This document shows, one piece after another, positions 29,951 to 37,971 of a stretch of DNA of 64,000 nt. The translations under genes and the position numbers were made by a program. The DNA is from Hymenobacter psoromatis (GTDB lineage Bacteria; Bacteroidota; Bacteroidia; Cytophagales; Hymenobacteraceae), in assembly GCF_020012125.1 (NCBI RefSeq), contig NZ_JAIFAG010000001.1, positions 2,170,001 through 2,234,000 on the forward strand, in the 5' to 3' direction. The stretch's first letter is position 1. Each line of letters begins with the position of its first letter. The notes beneath the pieces are model-generated. The model saw only the letters and a list, made by a program, of their open reading frames with translations. It made no database searches and was not told the origin of the DNA.

Positions 29951-32395
29951 GTGAAAAAACTATACGCTTCTCTTCTATTTATTGCCGCCAGCTTACTAGC
30001 CAGGCCGACACAGGCGCAGTACTATACCTTTAACGATGCGGCTGGTGGACTCAGCTCTTACAAGCAGGATTTTAATACGCTTTCGGGCAACGTCGCACTC
30101 ACGAGCAACCACCTCAACTCCCCGTCCGAGGTTTATGCCGAGGCCGAGTTTCCGGGCTATCCAGCGCCCAACAATTACTATGCGCCAGGCACTATCTCTG
30201 CCAATGACGGCTCCAACGCCACGGGTAATTACTATCACTTCGGCTACGCCAGCGGCGCGGGGGCCAGCGACCGGTCCTTTGGGGGCATCGCCGCGCTCAG
30301 CACCGCGAATGGCATTGGCTACGCAGGCATCCGCTTCAAGAACGCGTCGAGCGTTACCATCCAGAACCTGGAGGTGCAGTACGCGATGGAGCAGTGGTAC
30401 AATTCGGGCCGCCAGGATGCCGCTCAGGTAGATGTATCGTACCTGGCGGGCTCCTCGGTAACTAGCCTGCTGCAAGCTACCGGCACCTGGGTCAGCGTGC
30501 CCGCCCTGCAAGTAAAGGCCCCCTCTACCACCACTAAGGCTCTCACCAGCCGCGATGGCAACTCGGCCGCCAACCGCCGCCTGGTTTCTACTACCATTAT
30601 GGGTATCAACCTGGCTCCGGGCCAGGAAGTGATGATTCGCTGGGCCTACGCGCTTAACTCGACTACGAACGGCAACGGCCTCAGCATTGATGACGTGGTA
30701 GTGACCCCGGAAACGGGTATCTTCTATTCTAAAACGACCGGCGACCTGAGCGCTCTGGGTACCTGGGGCCAGAATATGGATGGCACGGGTACGGCTCCTG
30801 GCAGCTTTACCACTGACAATCAGATATTCTACGTTATGAGCGCCAGCCCCGGCACCAACCCGGCTTATGTTGCTGCGCCTAGCTCTAATGCAACCGCCGA
30901 CCGCATTGGCGCTACAGCGTCGCCGACTACGGCGAGTTGGACTGTGAGCGGTGCGAACTCTAAAATAGTGGTTGGTACTGCAAGCGCCCCGGCAACGCTA
31001 TTAGTAGACTATACAAAGAATATTGCCGGTGTAATCGATGTTTCGCCAGGCTCCTTATTCGTTACTCGCCGCACCCTTGCGAACGGCCCAATTGGTTTTA
31101 CCCTAGGGACGCTGGCCAGTACCAGCACTGTAGAATATAATAGCGGCTCTACCTCGCATTCTATTCAACCTAATCAATACAGTAACCTAAAGGTTACGGG
31201 CAGTGGCTCCAACCCTAGTACTAATCCTAAGAACCTATTCAACAGCACCATTGTGACTGGTATACTCATGGTGGGTGGCGGCTCGAACCTGGTGCTAGGC
31301 GACTACGACCTGACAGTCATCAGCTCGGGTAGTATTACGGGCTCGGCTACGGGCTACGTAGTAACCAGCGGCAAGGGCCGCCTACGGATGCTAGTGCCGC
31401 GCGCCAGCTCCACAGCTTTGGGCACGCAAGTGGCCTTCCCGGTAGGTAGCAGCTTTACTTCCTACACCCCCGTAACGCTGCAACAAACGACGAGTAACAG
31501 CGACGACGTGTTTGAGGTGCGGGTGATTGATAACGTATACAGCAGCTACGATGCCAGCTATACCCCTAACGGCCCGGCCATTACCAATCAGGTAGTGAAT
31601 AAAACCTGGCTCGTGAGCAAAGAAGTGCCCGCCAACGCGGCCAACGTCACCATGACCACCCAGTGGAATATGAGCGAAAACAGCGGTAACTTTAAAACTG
31701 CCACGGCCCACATAAACCACTACACCGGTGGAGCCTGGGATAGCTACAATACGGAGGTTGGCGTGACGGGCCCGAACGCTGGGCCTTTCGTGGTGAAGCG
31801 CTCTAACATCACCTCCTTCTCGCCGTTCGGGGTTTCTTCGCAGCCCGCCGGCCCCCTCCCCGTCGTGCTGACGAGCTTCGGCGCGCAGCGTAGCGGCGCG
31901 GCCGTGCGCTGCGCCTGGACCACCGCCAGCGAGGTCAATAGCCGCGGCTTCGACGTGGAGCGCAGCCTCGATGGCCACACCTTCGCTACCCTGGGCATGG
32001 TAGCCGCGGCGGGCACTGCGGCCACGACGCGCGCCTACACCTTCCTGGACGCGCACGCCCCCACCACCACGGCCTACTACCGCCTGCGCCAGCTTGACCT
32101 GAATGGTACCGCCTCGTACTCGCCCGTAGTGTCCGTAGAAGCCCTAGCGGGCGGAACTTCGGCGACTGGCGTGGCCGTGCCGAATCCCACGACTGGGCTG
32201 GTCACCATCTGGGCCGGGGCCAACGTGACCCAGGCCGAGGTGCTCACCGTGCTGGGCGCTTCGGTGCTCAGGCAGCAGCTGGCCGAGCCTACCCCCCAGG
32301 TAGCCCTCGACCTCAGCAGCCTGCCCGCCGGCGTGTACCTGGTGCGCCTGGCCACGGCCAACGGTCCGCAGGTAGTGCGCGTGAATAAGCAATAA
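29951..32395 (+). CDS. secreted protein with T9SS type A C-terminal sorting domain
   Basis: An 814-residue exported cargo protein. GTG 29951 is preferred because it opens a clean signal peptide (MKKLYASLLFIAASLLARPT, ending AQA); the longer GTG frame at 29903 would bury it. The N-terminal region resembles an endonuclease/lamin-tail or discoidin-like beta domain (SSYKQDFNTLSG, SIDDVVVTPETG), then beta-rich repeats, then LPVVLTSFGAQR, a linker common before the T9SS tail. The last 75 residues (VPNPTTG to VRVNKQ) are a type A sorting domain that directs transport through the T9SS and surface attachment. No catalytic motif is seen; a surface adhesin or matrix role is a guess. Confidence 0.9.
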   Translation: MKKLYASLLFIAASLLARPTQAQYYTFNDAAGGLSSYKQDFNTLSGNVALTSNHLNSPSEVYAEAEFPGYPAPNNYYAPGTISANDGSNATGNYYHFGYASGAGASDRSFGGIAALSTANGIGYAGIRFKNASSVTIQNLEVQYAMEQWYNSGRQDAAQVDVSYLAGSSVTSLLQATGTWVSVPALQVKAPSTTTKALTSRDGNSAANRRLVSTTIMGINLAPGQEVMIRWAYALNSTTNGNGLSIDDVVVTPETGIFYSKTTGDLSALGTWGQNMDGTGTAPGSFTTDNQIFYVMSASPGTNPAYVAAPSSNATADRIGATASPTTASWTVSGANSKIVVGTASAPATLLVDYTKNIAGVIDVSPGSLFVTRRTLANGPIGFTLGTLASTSTVEYNSGSTSHSIQPNQYSNLKVTGSGSNPSTNPKNLFNSTIVTGILMVGGGSNLVLGDYDLTVISSGSITGSATGYVVTSGKGRLRMLVPRASSTALGTQVAFPVGSSFTSYTPVTLQQTTSNSDDVFEVRVIDNVYSSYDASYTPNGPAITNQVVNKTWLVSKEVPANAANVTMTTQWNMSENSGNFKTATAHINHYTGGAWDSYNTEVGVTGPNAGPFVVKRSNITSFSPFGVSSQPAGPLPVVLTSFGAQRSGAAVRCAWTTASEVNSRGFDVERSLDGHTFATLGMVAAAGTAATTRAYTFLDAHAPTTTAYYRLRQLDLNGTASYSPVVSVEALAGGTSATGVAVPNPTTGLVTIWAGANVTQAEVLTVLGASVLRQQLAEPTPQVALDLSSLPAGVYLVRLATANGPQVVRVNKQ

Positions 32396-32413
32396 GCCTG
32401 GTTTTAAGAGAAA

Positions 32414-32450
32414 GGCAAGGGCCGGTCAGCAGTGCTGACCGGCCCTTGCC
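32414..32450. terminator. 18-bp hairpin after the T9SS cargo gene
   Basis: GGCAAGGGCCGGTCAGCA (32414-32431) pairs perfectly with 32433-32450. It lies between the convergent T9SS cargo and isoaspartyl peptidase genes. There is no T-tract, so termination strength is uncertain. Confidence 0.65.
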
Positions 32451-32455
32451 GCGTA

Positions 32456-32483
32456 GTAGCGCGAAGTGGAAACTTCGCGCTAC
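32456..32483. repeat. REP-like hairpin, GTAGCGCGAAGT stem
   Basis: A 12-bp perfect stem (32456-32467 with 32472-32483) closes a GGAA loop. It ends 4 nt from the stop codon of the isoaspartyl peptidase gene and, with the hairpin before it, fills the gap between two convergent genes. Confidence 0.6.
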
Positions 32484-32487
32484 ACAC

Positions 32488-33429
32488 TCAGTCGCCGTAA
32501 ATGGCAATCTGCTCCTCTCCCGCCGCGTTGCGACTGGCCCGGTACATGCCTTCCGAATTGAAGGGCAGGGCCAGATGGCCGTCCGCATCCACGGCAATGA
32601 GGCCGCCCTCGCCGCCCACGGGGGCCAGCTTGTCGTGCACCACTACCCGGCATGCCTCGGCCAGGCTCAAGCCTTTATATTCCATCAGGCAGGCTACGTC
32701 GTAGCCCACCACAGCCCGGATAAAAAACTCGCCGTGCCCGGTGCAGCTGATGGCGCAGCGCGCGTCGGCCCAGGTGCCCGCCCCAATGAGCGGCGTGTCG
32801 CCGATGCGCGAGTAGCGCTTATTGGTCATGCCGCCGGTGCTGGTGGCGGCAGCCAGATGGCCGCGCTGGTCGCGGGCCACGGCTCCCACGGTACCTTTTT
32901 TCCAGTTGGGGTCGGCGGAGGGGGTAGGGCTGGCGGCGTGGTCGAGCTGCATCCGGCCGGCCCGGATGGCTTCCTGCAGCTGGTCGAAGCGCGGCTGGGT
33001 GAAAAAATACGCGGGCGGCTGCATCGGCAGGCCGTGCTCGCGGGCCAGCTCGTCGGCACCGGGGTAGGCCAGCAATACGTGCTCAGTTTGGTCCATCACG
33101 AGGCGGGCGGCCCGGATGGGGTTTTGCACCTGGCGCGCGCCGGCTACGGCCCCGGCCCGGCGGGTAGCGCCGTCCATGAGGGCGGCGTCCATCTCGTGGT
33201 GGCCGTCGTGGGTGAACACGGCCCCGCGCCCGGCGTTGAAGAGCGGGCAGTCTTCGAGGTAGCGCACGGTGGCTTCCACGGCATCGAGGGCGGGCGCGCC
33301 CTGGGCCAGCAGCGCCGTACCGGTGACCAGCGCGGCGGCCAGCGCGGCCCGGTAGTCGGCTTCGAGCGCGGGCGTGAGGGTAGCGCGGGCAATGGTGCCG
33401 GCCCCGCCGTGCAAAGCAAGTGCGAACAT
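32488..33429 (-). CDS. isoaspartyl peptidase/L-asparaginase (Ntn hydrolase)
   Basis: A 313-residue plant-type asparaginase/isoaspartyl aminopeptidase (IaaA family) that releases N-terminal beta-linked aspartate. It is made as a precursor; autocleavage before Thr180 (KKGTVGAVARD) gives the catalytic N-terminal threonine. FALALHGGAGT at the N-terminus and STGGMTNKRYSRIGDTPLIG after the nucleophile are diagnostic. ATG 33429 is chosen because the chain normally starts just before this HGGAG motif. There is no signal peptide. With the cyanophycinase at 28836-29720 it could complete cyanophycin breakdown, or repair isoaspartyl peptides in general. Confidence 0.93.
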   Translation of the reverse strand: MFALALHGGAGTIARATLTPALEADYRAALAAALVTGTALLAQGAPALDAVEATVRYLEDCPLFNAGRGAVFTHDGHHEMDAALMDGATRRAGAVAGARQVQNPIRAARLVMDQTEHVLLAYPGADELAREHGLPMQPPAYFFTQPRFDQLQEAIRAGRMQLDHAASPTPSADPNWKKGTVGAVARDQRGHLAAATSTGGMTNKRYSRIGDTPLIGAGTWADARCAISCTGHGEFFIRAVVGYDVACLMEYKGLSLAEACRVVVHDKLAPVGGEGGLIAVDADGHLALPFNSEGMYRASRNAAGEEQIAIYGD

Positions 33430-33653
33430 CTGTTTAGGGCTTGATAAAGTGCGTTTCGGCCGCAAGAACGCTACGCGGCAGCTGAGCCGGGGCCAGAAAG
33501 TAGTCGGGTCCCGGCTAACCTATTCAAACCCACCAGCTCACCGGGCCAGCTGAACACTATTTTTTTTAGCCAGCACCCTAGTAACTACTTGAAAATAACC
33601 CTACCCCCGCACCCGTGGCGAACGTAAACCTGGCCGGCTTCGGTTTTTTTTCG

Positions 33654-33661
33654 TAGGTTTG
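33654..33661 (+). promoter_or_regulatory. TAnnTTTG minus-7 box upstream of the DUF3127 gene
   Basis: TAGGTTTG matches the consensus and lies 37 nt before the ATG. A T-rich stretch precedes it; no TTG is present at the standard spacing. Confidence 0.45.
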
Positions 33662-33698
33662 ACTTCTAGTTTTTTTCATTCCAAATTTCCCCTTTCCG

Positions 33699-34130
33699 AT
33701 GGCATACGACGTAACCGGCCGCCTGCACGAAATCTTTGACGAACAGCAGGTAAGCGACAAGTTCCGCAAGCGTGAGTTCGTCCTTGAAGTGCAGGATGGC
33801 CAATATCCCGAGCAAATTAAGTTTCAGCTAGTGCAGGACAAAACTGCCCTCATTGACCCCTATAAGATGGGCGACGAGGTGAAAGTGACCTTCAACCTGC
33901 GCGGCCGGGGCTTCAACAAGAACGGCCAGATGCTATACTTCACCAACCTAGAGGCTTGGCGCATTGAGCCAGCTACGGGTGGTGCGCCCGCCGGCGGTGG
34001 CGGCTCGTATAGCCAGCCCCAGCAGCAGGCGGCTGCCCGCCCCGCCGCCCAAAATCAGAACCCCAACCTGCGTGCGCAGCCCACGGCCCAGCCCATCGCC
34101 GGCGACGACGACAACGACCTGCCTTTTTAA
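33699..34130 (+). CDS. DUF3127 protein with SSB-like acidic C-terminal tail
   Basis: A 143-residue protein. Residues 1-95 match DUF3127 (YDVTGRLHEIFDEQQVSDKF, REFVLEVQDG, VKVTFNLRGRGFNKNG), a small beta-barrel-like domain that I would expect to be an OB fold. A Gly/Gln/Ala-rich flexible linker (about 95-132) follows, and the protein ends in DDDNDLPF. That layout (OB fold, disordered linker, acidic tail ending in Pro-Phe) is the architecture of single-stranded DNA-binding protein SSB, whose tail recruits repair and replication enzymes. The DUF3127 call is firm; a role in DNA metabolism is inferred from the tail. It is a single-gene unit with its own promoter box and terminator. Confidence 0.88.
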   Translation: MAYDVTGRLHEIFDEQQVSDKFRKREFVLEVQDGQYPEQIKFQLVQDKTALIDPYKMGDEVKVTFNLRGRGFNKNGQMLYFTNLEAWRIEPATGGAPAGGGGSYSQPQQQAAARPAAQNQNPNLRAQPTAQPIAGDDDNDLPF

Positions 34131-34201
34131 GTGGTTAATTAAGTAAGGTTTAGCAAGTAGTGTTGTTCCGTTCACTCAGTGAACAACCTTAAGCACTATC
34201 T

Positions 34202-34240
34202 CAAATGTGCCGCTTTCCTGTTGGGAAGGCGGCACATTTG
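34202..34240 (+). terminator. 17-bp hairpin after the DUF3127 gene
   Basis: CAAATGTGCCGCTTTCC (34202-34218) pairs with 34224-34240 with a single G:T pair. It lies 72 nt past the DUF3127 stop codon. Confidence 0.7.
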
Positions 34241-34269
34241 TGCTTTGGGCGGCACTAAAACCATTCGCT

Positions 34270-34353
34270 CAGAGACGTGACCTTTCGCATCTCTTGGCGC
34301 AAGAACCACGAACTGGTGTTCAACGGTGAGAGATGCGAAGGGTCGCGCCTCTA
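34270..34353. repeat. REP-like inverted repeat, GAGACG/TCGCATCTCT family
   Basis: Arms at 34271-34294 and 34329-34352 are complementary except at three positions, all compatible with G:U pairing in RNA. The sequence resembles the GTAGAGACGC repeats at 9654-9767 and 50723-50744. It ends 14 nt before the AlbA_2 gene, so it is part of that gene's leader. Confidence 0.65.
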
Positions 34354-34366
34354 CGGCTTTCCAACC

Positions 34367-34993
34367 ATGAATTTACGCGCACTTATCAGTCAAGGCGAAG
34401 GCGAGCGGCTCGAATTTAAGAAGAAGACCACGCACCCAACCCGCATCGCGCGTACGCTGGCTTCGCTGGCCAATACGCACGGCGGGCAGGTGCTGGTGGG
34501 CGTGGAGGACGATGGCCGGATAGTGGGCGTGCGCGACGCCGAAGAGGAAATGTACCTGCTCCGCGAAGCCGCCGCCCACTACATAGACCCACCCCTGACG
34601 CTTCACTTCCGCGAAGTCGAAACCGAAGACAACCATATCGTGCTGATAGTGAGCGTACCCGAGAGCCAAAATAAGCCGCACCGCGCCCAGGTGGCCCCCG
34701 GCGAGTGGCGCGGCTACGTGCGCGTGCGCGACGAAAGCGTACAAACCAGCTCCCTCACCGAAAAACTATTGGCCCAGCAGCCCGAGGACCACCTCGAAAA
34801 AATCCCCCTCAGCAAAGACGAGTTGCGCGTGCTCGACTACCTCCGCACCAAGCACCCGCGCATCACGGTAGCCGAATACGCCAAACTTCTCAACGTGAGC
34901 CGACGCCGCGCCTACCGCACTCTCATCAAGCTCACGCTGCACGGCTACCTACGCTACCACGACAAGGAGCAGGAGCCATATTATACCCTATAA
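34367..34993 (+). CDS. AlbA_2 (Schlafen-type) domain protein with C-terminal winged helix
   Basis: A 208-residue predicted DNA-binding regulator. An AlbA_2 domain (about 1-120) opens with GEGERLEFKKKTT and ANTHGGQVLVGVEDDGRIVGV, typical of the Schlafen/AlbA_2 group. The C-terminus (about 145-205) carries a helix-turn-helix, EYAKLLNVSRRRAYRTLIKL. ATG 34367 is used because the upstream extension translates the REP-like repeat. The gene ends exactly where a second inverted repeat begins (34993). Such proteins are usually transcription factors or accessory proteins of mobile or stress loci; the target is unknown. Confidence 0.85.
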   Translation: MNLRALISQGEGERLEFKKKTTHPTRIARTLASLANTHGGQVLVGVEDDGRIVGVRDAEEEMYLLREAAAHYIDPPLTLHFREVETEDNHIVLIVSVPESQNKPHRAQVAPGEWRGYVRVRDESVQTSSLTEKLLAQQPEDHLEKIPLSKDELRVLDYLRTKHPRITVAEYAKLLNVSRRRAYRTLIKLTLHGYLRYHDKEQEPYYTL

Positions 34994-35205
34994 CCGCAGA
35001 TTCAAGCGAATTTAGCAGATTTCATGGGTGCGCCGCTAAAGCAGATGACTACGCGCCATTCTTTACGGGCGTTGCGTCATCGCATTAAAAAATGAAAAGC
35101 CGCTTTATAAAGCGGCTTTTCATTTTTTAGAAATTGCAAGTCAGCACCGCCAGCCGCTCTAGCGGCGTATCCGTGAAATCTGCTAAATCCGCTTGAATCT
35201 GCGGT
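34993..35205. repeat. large nested inverted repeat (REP, GCAGATT...AAATCTGC family)
   Basis: Outer arms 34993-35037 and 35161-35205 (45 nt each) are largely complementary; inside them is a 20-bp terminator stem (35087-35106 with 35109-35128). The left arm begins on the last base of the AlbA_2 stop codon and the right arm ends one base before the stop codon of the convergent 38-residue gene. A related element lies at 48181-48389 in the same kind of position. Confidence 0.75.
35087..35128. terminator. bidirectional terminator inside the inverted repeat
   Basis: A 20-bp perfect stem, AAAAAATGAAAAGCCGCTTT with its complement, with A and T runs on both sides. It would stop transcription from both the AlbA_2 gene and the micro-protein gene. 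Confidence 0.8.
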
Positions 35206-35322
35206 CTATTCTTGCTTGCGGGCACGAGTGGCCTTCTTTTCGTCTTTCTCAGCCTTTTTTTCTTTGGTCGATTTAACGGGCTCTTTCTTTTTTTCTTTGC
35301 GGGCGTCTTGCGCTTTGGCCAT
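35206..35322 (-). CDS. 38-residue lysine-rich micro-protein
   Basis: A short gene read by eye from the gap. It runs from ATG 35322 to TAG 35206 and encodes MAKAQDARKEKKKEPVKS followed by more Lys/Glu repeats and TRARKQE. Seventeen of 38 residues are Lys or Arg. The sequence has no hydrophobic part and is probably disordered; it could bind nucleic acid or ribosomes. A REP-type element touches its stop codon. Codon use is natural (AAA and AAG mixed, GAA and GAG mixed), which supports coding. I cannot name a family and the gene could be spurious. Confidence 0.5.
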   Translation of the reverse strand: MAKAQDARKEKKKEPVKSTKEKKAEKDEKKATRARKQE

Positions 35323-35532
35323 GAGTGAAAATGGGTAAAGGTGGAGGAAGATGAAGAACGCGAAAACTATGCGGGCGACGAGCTAACGCAGCTTTTGGGG
35401 CTAATGTTGTGCGTTTGCTATGCGTTCACCGGGGTAATCAGCGAATTGGGCGTTCGTTCGAAATTAAACTGTCATCATGCTGGCAGCAAAACACTGTTAA
35501 TCTTAGCATAAAAGCTGTCAACTAACAGCTCG

Positions 35533-37059
35533 TTACTTAGGTGAGGGTAGGGCAGGCCAATAGCGCTCACGCAAAATACGCAGGTGGTGCTGCTCGTGGC
35601 CAGCCACGATGTAAAGCAACGCGCGCACGGCCACCGGGCCGCCATTTGCCCGCCCGGCCCGGTCGAGCTGCCCGCCACTCAGACCCCCAAAGAAGGCCAA
35701 AGTAGCGGCGCGCACGGCGTGGTACTCAGTAAGCAAATCACTCATTAAATGGTCATTAGCTTCGCTGTTAGTAGCAAACTCATTCTCATCGAAGCCGGGT
35801 AGCTCCTGGGCATCGGCGCGGGCGAAGCGCAGGGCGCGGTAAGTAAAAATGCGCTCGGCATCCATGAGATGGACCAGCACTTCCTTGGGCGTCCACTTGC
35901 CGGGGGCGTAGCGCAACAGCGTCTGACCTTCGCTGAGACTAGCCAGCTCGCGGTGCAGTTCAGCAGCCTGCTGGCGCAATTGGGCCAGCGGGTCTATCCC
36001 AGGGGGCACAAGGTCGATATACGCCTGGGTATAAGGCAGGTAAGTACCGGGCGCGGGCCGGGCTTGGGTAGCCGAGGGGGGGGTAGGCATGGCGGCAAAG
36101 GTAGCCGCCGGCCGCAGATACTGAAAGTGGAGCCGCGCGGCCCCGCGCGGGCGGCGCGTGAGGGGCCGCCCGCCCGTGCGCCAGCGCAACGGCAGCTTTT
36201 CGGTGGCGGCCCGCTCGGGTGCGACTAACTCTTTGGTACCGAATGCCCAACGCAGAAAATCGGGCATAATACCGCCCCAGGTGTCGGGGTGATGGTGGCC
36301 GCCGGGCACTTCCACGTAGCGGGCGGCGGCGGGGGGTAGGCCCTGCCCGGCCAGGGTGGCCAGCAGGTCCAGGGTATCGTCAATGGCATCGATGATACCA
36401 TTGCCATTGCGGTCGTTGGTTTCGTCGTGGGTGCCGGCTTGCAGCCAAAACTGCTGGCCGGACCGGGCCGGGCGCGCCGCTACCAGGCTGTGCATCAGGC
36501 GGTCGGCCTCGGTATAGCCATCTTGCAGTCCCCTACCCCGCCACCAGAATGAGCCACTAAAGGCCCCCGCCCGCCCAAACGTCTCGGGATGGTGCCAAGC
36601 CAGGTCGAAAGCCGTGAGCCCGCCCAGTGACATGCCCGCCACCACGGCTTCGGCGGGGTCGGCGGTGGCGTGGTAATGGGCCTGCACGTAGGGCAGCAAC
36701 TCCTTGAGCATAAAGTTGGTGTAGCGAGCCGCCCGGCTACCCCGGCCCAGGTAATCGGGGCGGGCTGCCACGCCGTATTCCTGGAGGCGGTCGGCGGCGT
36801 GCACGGCCACCAGCACGAAAGGCCGCAGCTCGCCGCGCCGGTACAACTGGTTGAGGGTGGCCGGCAGACGCAGCCGCCCTAGGTCCTGGCCATCATGCAG
36901 ATACAAGATGGGGTAGGGCGCGGCGGCCCGCGCCGAAAAGCCCGGCGGCAACACCACATCCAGGCGCACGAGGCGGCCCAGGGTCACTGAAAATAAATAC
37001 TCATCGCGCCGCACCTCCACGGTGGCCCCACGCGGCGACTGAAACCGGAAAACTGCCAT
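35533..37059 (-). CDS. esterase-DinB fused open frame
   Basis: One uninterrupted 508-residue frame with two domains. Residues about 1-275 are an alpha/beta-hydrolase of the esterase D/IroE-Fes type (PYPILYLHDGQD; nucleophile in GMSLGG; His in PGGHHHPDTW). Residues about 324-508 are a DinB-like four-helix bundle (GKWTPKEVLVHLMDAERIF; GHEQHHLRILRERYW) of the kind used by thiol-dependent metal enzymes. The linker is basic and unlike either. An in-frame ATG at 36090 starts the usual DinB-like N-terminus and has a TAnnTTTG box just upstream, so two genes lacking an intervening stop are possible. Start ATG 37059 precedes the first esterase strand. Confidence 0.75.
   Translation of the reverse strand: MAVFRFQSPRGATVEVRRDEYLFSVTLGRLVRLDVVLPPGFSARAAAPYPILYLHDGQDLGRLRLPATLNQLYRRGELRPFVLVAVHAADRLQEYGVAARPDYLGRGSRAARYTNFMLKELLPYVQAHYHATADPAEAVVAGMSLGGLTAFDLAWHHPETFGRAGAFSGSFWWRGRGLQDGYTEADRLMHSLVAARPARSGQQFWLQAGTHDETNDRNGNGIIDAIDDTLDLLATLAGQGLPPAAARYVEVPGGHHHPDTWGGIMPDFLRWAFGTKELVAPERAATEKLPLRWRTGGRPLTRRPRGAARLHFQYLRPAATFAAMPTPPSATQARPAPGTYLPYTQAYIDLVPPGIDPLAQLRQQAAELHRELASLSEGQTLLRYAPGKWTPKEVLVHLMDAERIFTYRALRFARADAQELPGFDENEFATNSEANDHLMSDLLTEYHAVRAATLAFFGGLSGGQLDRAGRANGGPVAVRALLYIVAGHEQHHLRILRERYWPALPSPK
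36096..36103 (-). promoter_or_regulatory. TAnnTTTG box inside the esterase-DinB frame
   Basis: On the minus strand TACCTTTG lies 6 nt before ATG 36090 of the DinB-like part. If it is used, transcription would begin at or next to that ATG, giving a leaderless DinB message within the larger frame. Confidence 0.35.
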
Positions 37060-37173
37060 TAGCTCGCAAATAAACACGCCCGGCCGCATTCGCGGGCTAC
37101 TGGGCTGTTCGGTTTTTCTGCTTAGTTTGCGGTCGGTTCCGGCGCGCACGCTTCCCCCACCGGGCCCTGCCTT

Positions 37174-37878
37174 TTGCACGAAGAATACCGCCGCCTCTAT
37201 TCCCAGCACCTGGGCACCGAACTGGAAATGTTGGTTGTGGGCGACTACGGCTACCCCGTCCTCATTTTCCCGACTTCGAACGGCCGCTATTACGAGGCCA
37301 AAGATTTTCACTTGGTGGACTCGGTGCGCTGGTTTATCGAAAACCGCCTGCTCAAGCTTATTTGCATTGATAGCGGCGACAAGTGGAGCTGGTACGCTAA
37401 GCATTTGCACCCCGGCACCCGCGTGCACAACCACGGCCTCTACGACCGCATGGTGAGCGACGAGCTGGTGCCGCGCTTGCAGCAAGAGTGCCAGGTGGAT
37501 AAGATAGGGGTAGCGGGCTGCTCGCTAGGTGGTTATCAGGCGCTGAACTTTGCCTTTCGGCATCCCAATCAGGTAGGGCATATGTTTTCGATGGGCGCGG
37601 CCTTCGACATTCGTATGTTTCTAAATGGTCATTACGACGAGCAGGCGTATTTCCACAATCCGCTCGACTACATGCCCAATGCCCAGGATGATAATTTCCA
37701 CCGCATGAATATCGTGCTGGGCACTGCCGAGCACGACTTCTGCAAGGGTTCTAACTACCAGATGTCGGACATTCTTTCGCACAAGCAAATTTCGCACCGC
37801 CTCGACGTGCGGCCTGGCACCCACGACTGGCCCGTGTGGCGCGCCATGTTCCCGGATTACATTTCGACTATCTTTTAG
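37174..37878 (+). CDS. putative esterase (PF00756-like), first gene of ligase cluster
   Basis: A 234-residue alpha/beta-hydrolase. GCSLGGYQAL (about 115-124) holds the nucleophile Ser, with the catalytic His in GTHDWPVWR near the end and an Asp before it (GTAEHDF). The N-terminus (YRRLYSQHLGTELEMLVVGDYGYPVLIFPTS) is that of a small esterase-D-like family. TTG 37174 is the only start near this point, and no ribosome site is obvious, so the true start may differ. No signal peptide. It stands 93 nt upstream of the ATP-grasp gene on the same strand and is probably part of the cluster, for example releasing or acylating its product. Confidence 0.8.
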   Translation: MHEEYRRLYSQHLGTELEMLVVGDYGYPVLIFPTSNGRYYEAKDFHLVDSVRWFIENRLLKLICIDSGDKWSWYAKHLHPGTRVHNHGLYDRMVSDELVPRLQQECQVDKIGVAGCSLGGYQALNFAFRHPNQVGHMFSMGAAFDIRMFLNGHYDEQAYFHNPLDYMPNAQDDNFHRMNIVLGTAEHDFCKGSNYQMSDILSHKQISHRLDVRPGTHDWPVWRAMFPDYISTIF

Positions 37879-37971
37879 GCAGTTGCCACCGTAAAAGCAT
37901 AAAGCCTGGGCCGTTCGGCTGGGCCCCTACCCTCTTCCAACCCCTTAGAACCTCTGTTCCAAACTCAGATT

